This document shows, piece by piece, positions 1-6,040 of a stretch of 8,732 nt of DNA. This DNA comes from Deltaproteobacteria bacterium (GTDB taxonomy: Bacteria; Desulfobacterota_E; Deferrimicrobia; Deferrimicrobiales; Deferrimicrobiaceae), in the NCBI GenBank assembly GCA_023489025.1, contig JAMDCN010000075.1:1-8732 (forward strand), written 5' to 3'. A program made the position numbers and the translations under genes. How positions within the stretch are numbered: position 1 is the stretch's first letter; every line of letters begins with the position of its first letter. The notes under the pieces were generated by a model. It was not told where the DNA came from, did no database searches, and saw only the letters and a list, made by a program, of their open reading frames with translations.

Positions 1-1
1 C

Positions 2-463
2 GTTTCCTTTCCTTCGGAAGAAGAATTAAAAGGAAAGGAATTGTATTTTACCCACTGGAGCCATTTTGAACCATGGGATTCATACGATAATTACCTTGTT
101 GCAAAAGAACATTGCGGGTTAAAGGAAGTCGAAGAGGCCAACACCGGCACGTTTACCAATTTCGCGCAGAACGATCAGGCATTGTATGCATTGCACACGT
201 ACCTGATGTATCTGAAGTTCGGCTTTGGGCGGGCCACGCAGGATGCGGGGATCGACATCCGAAGGGGTGCGATGACGCGCGAGCAGGCGATCAACCTTGT
301 TAGACTGTACGATGGGCATTATCCGGAAGAATTCATGAACACCTATCTCGATTATTACCGGATGTGCCGGGAAGAGTTCGATGCCGTGCTGGACAAGTGG
401 GCCAACAGGGACCTGTTCGCCAAAGTCGGCGGCCGCTGGACCCCCACCTTCGAAGTGACCTGA
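2..463 (+). CDS. N-acetyl sugar amidotransferase, C-terminal part (5' end outside window)
   Basis: This is the C-terminal 153 residues of a WbpG/PseA/WbuX-type amidotransferase. The family uses ATP and ammonia to turn an N-acetyl group on a nucleotide amino sugar into an acetamidino group, in the cytoplasm. The frame is open from base 2, so the gene starts upstream; the TTG at 41 is an internal codon, not a start. Family-like stretches are visible: an aromatic patch FTHWSHFEPWDSYDNY, then YLMYLKFGFGRATQDA, RRGAMTREQAINLV and a tail containing YYRMCREEFDAVLDKW. The N-terminal PP-loop (SGGxDS) expected of the family lies outside the window, so catalytic competence cannot be judged. Its TGA stop overlaps the ATG of the HisH gene, as expected for partners in one ammonia-transfer complex. 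The first 120 bases are clearly poorer in GC than the rest of the window. Family assignment rests on remembered family patterns and on the hisH-hisF context. Confidence 0.88.
   Translation, partial: VSFPSEEELKGKELYFTHWSHFEPWDSYDNYLVAKEHCGLKEVEEANTGTFTNFAQNDQALYALHTYLMYLKFGFGRATQDAGIDIRRGAMTREQAINLVRLYDGHYPEEFMNTYLDYYRMCREEFDAVLDKWANRDLFAKVGGRWTPTFEVT
4..40. repeat. 11-base perfect inverted repeat at the window edge
   Basis: Bases 4-14 (TTCCTTTCCTT) and 30-40 (AAGGAAAGGAA) are exact reverse complements separated by 15 bases. They lie within the open frame of the amidotransferase, in an unusually AT-rich stretch. The repeat could fold into a hairpin but is purine/pyrimidine simple sequence encoding Glu and Lys codons on one arm, so chance is likely. 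Confidence 0.5.
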
Positions 464-1089
464 TGGCCGGCCGGCGGGTCGCCGTCATAGATTACGGCAT
501 GGGCAACGTCTGGTCGGTCTTGAGCGCATTCCGATACCTGGGCGGCGAGCCGGAGCTGACGGGCGATCCCGACCGGGTCGCCGCTGCGGATTTCCTCGTT
601 CTCCCCGGCGTGGGTTCCTTCAGGAAGGCGATGGACTCGATCAGGAAAAACGGCATGGACGAGGCCATCCGGGAAGCCGTCGCGGTCCGCGGCTCGAGGA
701 TTCTCGGGATCTGCCTCGGCATGCAGCTGCTGGCGGCTCACGGATCGGAGGACGGCGAAACCGCCGGGCTCGGCCTGATCGGAAACCGGGTCGACCGGTT
801 CACGGCGTCCGAGCTGGGCGACAGGAAGATCCCCCACGTGGGATTCAACACGGTGCGGATCGACGACCGGGCGGGCGTGTTCCGGGACCTGCCCGGGCAT
901 CCCGATTTCTATTTCGTCCATTCCTACCGGATGCTGGCGGAAAACCTCGGGGGAAGACACGCGACCTGTTCCTATGGAACGGATTTTCTTGCGGCGTTCG
1001 AGACGGGGAATATCTGCGGGACCCAGTTCCACCCGGAGAAGAGCCAGACGAACGGCCTGATCCTCATCCGGAATTTCCTCGGCTCGTAA
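463..1089 (+). CDS. hisH: HisH-type glutamine amidotransferase (glutaminase subunit)
   Basis: A class I (triad) glutamine amidotransferase of 208 residues, the usual HisH length. It hydrolyses glutamine and passes ammonia to a HisF-like partner. Visible motifs are the N-terminal VIDYGMGNVWSV, the oxyanion-strand motif LPGVGSF (about 47-53), the nucleophile elbow GICLGMQLL with Cys84, the PHVGFN and FYFVHSY segments, and GTQFHPEKS carrying His190 and Glu192. The triad is therefore complete. The start is the ATG that shares one base with the preceding stop (TGATG). There is no good Shine-Dalgarno sequence, so translational coupling to the amidotransferase is likely. Because it sits between a sugar amidotransferase and a HisF2-like gene, with no other histidine genes, it most likely serves sugar amidination (the HisH2 role in the Pseudomonas wbp cluster) rather than histidine synthesis. 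Confidence 0.93.
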   Translation: MAGRRVAVIDYGMGNVWSVLSAFRYLGGEPELTGDPDRVAAADFLVLPGVGSFRKAMDSIRKNGMDEAIREAVAVRGSRILGICLGMQLLAAHGSEDGETAGLGLIGNRVDRFTASELGDRKIPHVGFNTVRIDDRAGVFRDLPGHPDFYFVHSYRMLAENLGGRHATCSYGTDFLAAFETGNICGTQFHPEKSQTNGLILIRNFLGS

Positions 1090-1094
1090 CCGGC

Positions 1095-1904
1095 ATGTTG
1101 AAGAAGCGCGTGATATTCACCCTGCTGTACGACGGCGGATCCTTCATGCTGAGCAGGAATTTCCGGCTGCAGAAAGTCGGCAACCTGCTCTGGCTGAAGA
1201 AAAATTACGATTTTTCCAGGATCGCCTTCAGCATCGACGAACTGATCGTCCTGGACGTCTCCCGCTCGGAACGCGACGACGAGGCGTTCCGCGGGCACGT
1301 CAAGGCGCTCACCGAAGAAGGTTTCGTCCCCATTACAGCCGGCGGCGGGATCCGAAGCGTCGAACAGGCGCGCGGGCTCCTCCGTTCCGGGGCGGACAAG
1401 ATCGTGGTGAACTCGCTCCCGGCAACCGATCCGGCGCTCGTCCCCGTGCTGGCAAGCGAGTTCGGCCGCCAGTGCATCGTGGCGTCCGTCGATGCGAGAA
1501 GTTCCGCCGACGGGTACGAGGCATGGACGGAAAACGGCGGCAGGCGGATCGACCGCCCCCTTTCGGAGTGGCTGAGGACCGTGGTGGACCTGCCGGTCGG
1601 CGAGCTCTACCTGAACTCCATGGACCGCGACGGCACCGGACAAGGGTACGACTTCGCCCTGCTGGATCACCTTCCCCGCCCCATGCCCATCCCCTTGATC
1701 CTGGCGGGCGGCGCCGGGAAGCACCAGCATCTCGCCGATGGCCTGTCGGACCGTCGCGTCGATGCCGTCGCCACCGCCCACCTGTTCAATTTCGTCGGCG
1801 ACGGCCTCGAGCTGGCCCGGGCCGGATTGATCGCCGGCGGTCACCACCTGCCCGTCTGGGATCGGAACGCCGCCCGGGAATTGAAGGATATATTGAAGAG
1901 ATGA
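1095..1904 (+). CDS. hisF2: AglZ/HisF2 family acetamidino modification protein (HisF-like)
   Basis: A 269-residue (beta/alpha)8-barrel protein of the HisF family, which in this context conducts ammonia from HisH to the sugar amidotransferase. Family signatures are AGGGIRSVEQA (about 82-92), SGADKIVVNS (about 98-106), IVASVDAR (Asp133, matching catalytic Asp130 of HisF), LNSMDRDGTGQGYD (about 173-186) and ILAGGAG (about 202-208). The first strand reads RVIFTLLYDGG: where HisF has the CLD motif with catalytic Asp11, this protein has TLL. It also continues into NFRLQKVGN instead of the usual HisF sequence. This is the pattern I recall for the HisF2/AglZ branch tied to acetamidino sugars, and it argues against true imidazole-glycerol-phosphate synthase activity. 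The ATG lies 5 bases after the hisH stop, with no obvious ribosome binding site. Confidence 0.87.
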   Translation: MLKKRVIFTLLYDGGSFMLSRNFRLQKVGNLLWLKKNYDFSRIAFSIDELIVLDVSRSERDDEAFRGHVKALTEEGFVPITAGGGIRSVEQARGLLRSGADKIVVNSLPATDPALVPVLASEFGRQCIVASVDARSSADGYEAWTENGGRRIDRPLSEWLRTVVDLPVGELYLNSMDRDGTGQGYDFALLDHLPRPMPIPLILAGGAGKHQHLADGLSDRRVDAVATAHLFNFVGDGLELARAGLIAGGHHLPVWDRNAARELKDILKR

Positions 1905-1930
1905 TCGTCGGGCGCATCCGGCGAACACGG

Positions 1931-1935
1931 AAGGA
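1931..1935 (+). promoter_or_regulatory. Ribosome binding site for the zinc-ribbon methyltransferase
   Basis: AAGGA lies 6 bases before the ATG at 1942. This spacing decides the start: an in-frame TTG at 1936 would sit directly against the motif and is not a plausible initiation codon. Confidence 0.65.
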
Positions 1936-1941
1936 TTGTCC

Positions 1942-2910
1942 ATGGAAAACGGCAAGATCCGCGAAACGGACGCAAAACAACTCCACGAGGGGCGCCGCCG
2001 GTCGTACGAATCGGTCGATGCGTACCGGAGGTCCTTCATCGATCCGTCCACCGGCCTGATCGCGGAAAAATACACGGAACACCGCCCCTGCCCGGTCTGC
2101 GAAGCGACGTCGGACCGCAGGATATTCGTCAAGAACGGCGGCACCTACGTGAAGTGCGGCGCCTGCGGGATGATCTACCTGAACCCCGTCTTCAAGGACG
2201 ACGCGCTCCGGACGTACTACGAGAACAACACGTCCGCCCAGGCGGCGGCCCATGCGAGCGAGAGCGAATTCTACCGCTCCATCTATTCGAGGGGATTGTC
2301 CGGCATCGGGAAATTCGTCCGGGCCGGATCCATCCTGGACATCGGATGCTCCAGCGGTTTCTTCCTGGATATCGCGAAGGAGAAAGGATGGCGGACCATC
2401 GGCATCGAGTTGAACCGGGCGGAATTCCTGATCGCCAGCGGGAAGGGACACGACGTCCGGAACACGGCGATCGAGGAGACCCGTTTCGACGCGAAACTGG
2501 GCGCGATCGCCATGTGGGACGTCCTCGAACACATCAAGTCGGGGGAGCGATACCTCCGATACCTCAAGAACCTGCTCGACATCGGCGGGGTGGTGTTCCT
2601 GCAGATCCCCAGCGCCGCCTCCCTCGCCGCGCGGGTTCTCCGGGAGCGCTGCAACATGTTCGACGGCGTCGAGCATGTGAATCTTTATTCGCCCGGGACC
2701 ATCTCCGTTCTCTGCGAAAAAACCGGATACGAAATATTGCACTTTGAAACCGTCATCGATGAGCTCCAGGTGCTGAAGAAGTATCTGGACTACGAAGACC
2801 CCTACTTCGGCGATCTCCATGGGGCCGCCGATCTTGCCTTCCTTACCGGGGATCTTATCCATGAGTTCCGGCTTGGATACAAGATGCAGATCGTCATCCG
2901 GCCCCGTTGA
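1942..2910 (+). CDS. Class I SAM-dependent methyltransferase with N-terminal zinc ribbon
   Basis: A 322-residue protein. An N-terminal zinc-ribbon-like knuckle is formed by CPVC (Cys50, Cys53) and CGAC (Cys72, Cys75), followed by the aromatic stretch MIYLNPVF and a Rossmann methyltransferase domain. Motif I is ILDIGCSSGFF (about 131-141), the acidic end of strand 2 is GIELN (about 154-158), and the post-II segment is MWDVLEHI (191-198). IGGVVFLQIPS (about 214-224) follows, then EHVNLYS. This architecture (zinc-binding domain plus Methyltransf_23-like domain) is common in polysaccharide and natural-product loci, where members methylate sugars or are adjacent to sugar modification. The substrate cannot be read from the sequence. 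An AAGGA site 6 bases upstream supports the ATG start. It is followed after 34 bases by the radical SAM gene. Confidence 0.88.
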   Translation: MENGKIRETDAKQLHEGRRRSYESVDAYRRSFIDPSTGLIAEKYTEHRPCPVCEATSDRRIFVKNGGTYVKCGACGMIYLNPVFKDDALRTYYENNTSAQAAAHASESEFYRSIYSRGLSGIGKFVRAGSILDIGCSSGFFLDIAKEKGWRTIGIELNRAEFLIASGKGHDVRNTAIEETRFDAKLGAIAMWDVLEHIKSGERYLRYLKNLLDIGGVVFLQIPSAASLAARVLRERCNMFDGVEHVNLYSPGTISVLCEKTGYEILHFETVIDELQVLKKYLDYEDPYFGDLHGAADLAFLTGDLIHEFRLGYKMQIVIRPR

Positions 2911-2932
2911 ACGGTCTCCCAGATATCCGGCC

Positions 2933-2937
2933 GGGAG
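2933..2937 (+). promoter_or_regulatory. Ribosome binding site for the radical SAM gene
   Basis: GGGAG sits 7 bases before the ATG at 2945. It supports this start over in-frame alternatives further upstream that would lie inside the methyltransferase gene. Confidence 0.6.
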
Positions 2938-2944
2938 CGGATTC

Positions 2945-4408
2945 ATGAGAGCGCTGCTTGTCCAGCTGCCCCATACGAATCGATCGCCTTCGGTCGTTCC
3001 GATCGGCATCGGGAACATATCGGCGGCGTTGCGCCGGGCGGGGTGCGAAACGGATCTCCTGGACATATTCGCACGATCCTTTTCCCGCGAGGATACGAGC
3101 GCCTTCCTGTCGAAGTCGAAATGGGACCTGGTCGGCATCAACGCCTTTTCCACCCAGTACGAGTGGGCGAAATGGTTCGCCGCCGAGACGAGGAAGCGGC
3201 AGCCGCAGGCGACCATCGTGATGGGCGGGCCGCTGCCCACGTTCAGCGCCGAGATCGTATTGCGGGAAACGCAGACGGATATTTGCGTCATCGGAGAAGG
3301 CGAGGAAACGGTCGGGGAGCTCGTGCGGAACATGGACCGGCCCGGATCGGTGGCCGGCATCAAATACCGGGACGGAGACGGCCGGATCGTGACGACTCCG
3401 GCCCGGTCGTATATCCGGGACTTGGACAGCTTGCCGTTCACCCCCTACGATTTCTTCGACATGGATGTCTACCTGAAGAACAGCGGGTTGTTCGGCGTCC
3501 CCAGCATCAAGACCATCGGACTGCTTACATCGAGAGGCTGCCCCTGGGGATGCAGGTATTCCTCCCGAACGTTCCGCGGCGTGCGACTCCGGAGCATCGA
3601 CAAGATCGTGGAGGAGATCCGCCTTCTGCGGGAAAAATACGGCATCCGCGGAGTCAGCTTCGCCGACGAGCTGGTATTGGTCAACAAGCAAAGAGGGTAC
3701 GAGTTGTGCGAAAAGCTCAAGCCGCTCAAGATCTACTGAGATTGTCAGGGGCGTGCGAACGTCGTGGATCTCGATCTGCTGAAGGCGATGAGGGATTCCG
3801 GCTGCACGAGCGTGGGGTACGGCGTCGAAACCGGATCGCAGAAATTGCTGGACGCCATGAACAAGAAGGTCACCGTCAGGCAGAACGAGCTGGCGATCGT
3901 CAATACCGTCAAGGCGGGGATGTTGCCCGTTGTGCAGATGATCTACGGCTATCCCGGCGAGGACAGGCACACCATCGAGGAGACGGCCCGGTTCTTCGAT
4001 CGGGTGAAGTTCTACCCGGCGACCGCCAGCGGCCAGTGCAATATCAACCTGCTGACGCCGCTGCCCGGATCCCCCTTGTATTCGGAACTGGTGGCGAAGG
4101 GAACGATCCGCGACGAAGAAGGATATCTTCTCGGCCTGGATCAGGGCTATTATATCGGGGCTCCCATGCTGGTGAACCTCACGGAGTTCACCGACGATGA
4201 CCTGCTCGCGAACAAGGGCTTGCTCGAACAGAGGATCAAGTCCGATTATCTGTCCTATAAACGCTTTCATCCTTCGGAGTGGTTTCGCTGGCATTTCAAT
4301 GCAGCCTCGTCGGTCCTGGCGGTTGAAGGCTTCTCCGCGCTGGTCAGGGAGGCGATCGCGTTCGGACGTCGGCTGATGGCCCGGACCAGGGCCTCCCTTT
4401 TCCACTGA
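2945..4408 (+). pseudogene. B12-binding domain radical SAM protein, interrupted by in-frame TGA
   Basis: If the internal TGA is read through, this is a 487-residue B12-binding radical SAM protein, a normal family length. Residues 1 to about 130 form a cobalamin-binding-like Rossmann domain (RALLVQLPH, VPIGIGNISAALRRAG, VMGGPLPTF, VIGEGEET). The radical SAM domain starts near 190 with LLTSRGCPWGCRYSSRTF, and continues with IVEEIRLLREKYGI, VSFADE and, past the stop, DCQGRANVVD, YGVETGSQKLL, YGYPGED and LLTPLPGSPLY. Two defects are seen. Codon 265 (3737-3739) is TGA, in the same frame on both sides, where a Trp codon TGG would give the expected strand IYWDCQGR. The third cluster ligand of CxxxCxxC is Ser206 (codon TCC at 3560-3562) after Cys199 and Cys203. 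Frame conservation for more than 200 codons past the stop suggests very recent decay or sequence error. The role would be a radical modification such as methylation or rearrangement of a sugar or lipid carrier; this is inferred from context only. Confidence 0.8.
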
Positions 4409-4438
4409 GCCGATGAGCCGCGGGCGAAATTTTCCCAC

Positions 4439-6022
4439 ATGGAACTAGACGACCTCACGAACAGGCTCCGGCGATCCGCCGACCTGGTGAAGGGATGGGG
4501 GAAAACCGTACTCCCGAACGGAAAAACGCTCGGTGAAATGCTGACGTTCGATTCGATTCCGTTCTGGGACGTGGTCGCGGCCGAGATCGCGCTTTACCAT
4601 GTCCCGAAGGCGCTGTCCCGGTCCGATGATCGATTGCAACGTGTTATCCGTTCGGCAAGAACGTATCTCCGCGCCGTCGAATACCTTGCGGTGAACGGGA
4701 GGAACAGGTTTCTTGCCGGAAATCGACCTCCTGCCCGATCCTCCGAGCCGGTATTTCTGTTCCTCGGGTTTCAGCCGTATATATACAGGGACACGCTTCA
4801 GCCGATCGTGCGGCACATGGCGGGCGATGAAGCGATTCGATGCATTTCCCTTTGCGAAGATTTGTCCTCGCTGAGGCCTTACCGGTCTTCCGATAAAGAG
4901 CAGTTCCAGTCGATCTGGCAGCACTGGAACGGCGATGTGAAGGCCTGCGCGAACGGCCTGACGAACTCGCTGAAAAACGCCGTAAAAGAGTTGCACGACA
5001 TGGGAACCTTGCCGCGGATCATGCAGGACGGGAGGGGATCCCTCTGGCCGCGGATGAAAGGAGTGTTCGATTGGCTATTTTTCGTCTATCTTCCCAATTT
5101 CATGAAACATTATGCGATTTCCAGGCATATCCTCGACAAGTACCGGCCGGAAATCATTTTCTCCCCGGACGTTGCGGATCCGCGCACCCGCGTTTATTGC
5201 CTGGCGGGCCGGCAACGGAAAATACCGACGCTCGAGATCCAGTTCGGCGTTTACGGGCAAGAGGCGGTGGAGTGGCAGTTCTTCATCGCAGACCGTATCG
5301 CGGCCTGGGGAGAAAGGTCGCGCGACACCCTGTTGTCCCATGGGGTCGATGCGGGAAAGATTTTCCTCACCGGCGCGCCGCGCCATGACGGCATGGTGTC
5401 CGTGGATGAAGCGGAAGTTTCCGGCACCCGTTCCGCGCTGGGGATACCGGGCGGGCCGGCGATGGTTTTATTTGCCTCCACGTATGCGAGCGTTTATGAT
5501 CAACAGGACGATCCGACGCTGGTCGATTCCGTCAAGCGCGCGGTGATCCGGTCGGCCGGTTCGAACGGGGAGTTGCGCCTTGTCTTCAAGCCGCACCCGT
5601 TGGAAGATGTGCGGGCCGCAAAAAAAATCGCCGAAGGGTATCGGAACATACTTTTTGCCGAACGGGATGACGACATCAGGAGACTGATCAGGGCATGCGA
5701 CGTGTTCATCTCGCTCGGAACGACGGCGACGTTGGATGCGATCATCGCGAACAAGCTTACGATATGTCCGAAATTGCCCGGGTGGGGATGGAGCGATCTG
5801 TTCGTCGACAGCGGAGCGGTGTTGGCGCCTGCGTCTCTCGAGGAACTCCAGCGGTGCCTGAAAACGGCCGTTCCGACCCGTCGCAAGGTTCTCGAAGACC
5901 TGGAGCCGGCAAGGCAACGTTTCCTGAAGGAATGGATTTTTAAAGCGGATGGTCAGGCGTCGTCACGAATCGCCTCCCTGGCCCGGGAAATGGTCCTGGA
6001 AAATCGCGATGGGCCCGAATAA
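4439..6022 (+). CDS. GT-B-like surface polysaccharide biosynthesis protein
   Basis: A 527-residue soluble protein that I cannot assign to a precise family. The C-terminal half has a GT-B/epimerase-like Rossmann pattern: strand IIFSPDVADPRT (about 239-250), LEIQFGVYG (about 265-273), IFLTGAPRHDGM (about 308-319), MVLFASTYAS (about 342-351), LVFKPHPLED (about 381-390) and the nucleotide-loop-like FISLGTTATLDAIIANK (about 423-439). KPHP followed by an SLGTTAT loop resembles CDP-glycerol glycerophosphotransferase-like and related surface carbohydrate transferases. The N-terminal segment (LTFDSIPFWDVVAAEI, about 35-50) resembles the motif at the start of such proteins. The likely role is transfer of a sugar or phosphopolyol during polysaccharide assembly. 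The ATG at 4439 lies 30 bases past the preceding stop, without a recognisable ribosome binding site. The next candidate start in frame, the GTG at 4487, would cut into the N-terminal region, so 4439 is preferred. Confidence 0.75.
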   Translation: MELDDLTNRLRRSADLVKGWGKTVLPNGKTLGEMLTFDSIPFWDVVAAEIALYHVPKALSRSDDRLQRVIRSARTYLRAVEYLAVNGRNRFLAGNRPPARSSEPVFLFLGFQPYIYRDTLQPIVRHMAGDEAIRCISLCEDLSSLRPYRSSDKEQFQSIWQHWNGDVKACANGLTNSLKNAVKELHDMGTLPRIMQDGRGSLWPRMKGVFDWLFFVYLPNFMKHYAISRHILDKYRPEIIFSPDVADPRTRVYCLAGRQRKIPTLEIQFGVYGQEAVEWQFFIADRIAAWGERSRDTLLSHGVDAGKIFLTGAPRHDGMVSVDEAEVSGTRSALGIPGGPAMVLFASTYASVYDQQDDPTLVDSVKRAVIRSAGSNGELRLVFKPHPLEDVRAAKKIAEGYRNILFAERDDDIRRLIRACDVFISLGTTATLDAIIANKLTICPKLPGWGWSDLFVDSGAVLAPASLEELQRCLKTAVPTRRKVLEDLEPARQRFLKEWIFKADGQASSRIASLAREMVLENRDGPE

Positions 6023-6040
6023 CCTGCTCCGTGGTTCCGG

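Noticed and set aside
364..462. Upstream extension of the HisH frame to an ATG at 364
   Set aside because: The extension overlaps the conserved C-terminus of the amidotransferase and translates to an Arg-rich segment absent from HisH proteins. The ATG at 463 gives the normal length.
463..1904. Histidine biosynthesis operon
   Set aside because: Only hisH- and hisF-like genes are present, the HisF-like protein lacks the usual first catalytic Asp, and the neighbours are polysaccharide genes. The acetamidino-sugar role fits better.
1786..3441. Long open frame on the minus strand (551 codons) across the methyltransferase and radical SAM genes
   Set aside because: It is a shadow of GC-rich codon bias. 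Its translation is Arg/Pro/Gly-rich with no recognisable domain, and the + strand genes here have clear family motifs.
3737..3739. Selenocysteine at the internal TGA
   Set aside because: The residue expected here is Trp rather than Cys, and I could not draw a convincing bacterial SECIS hairpin just downstream.
2894..4438. Minus-strand open frame of 514 codons covering the broken radical SAM gene
   Set aside because: It was considered as the real gene because the + strand is interrupted. However, the + strand carries conserved motifs on both sides of the stop, while the minus-strand translation shows none.
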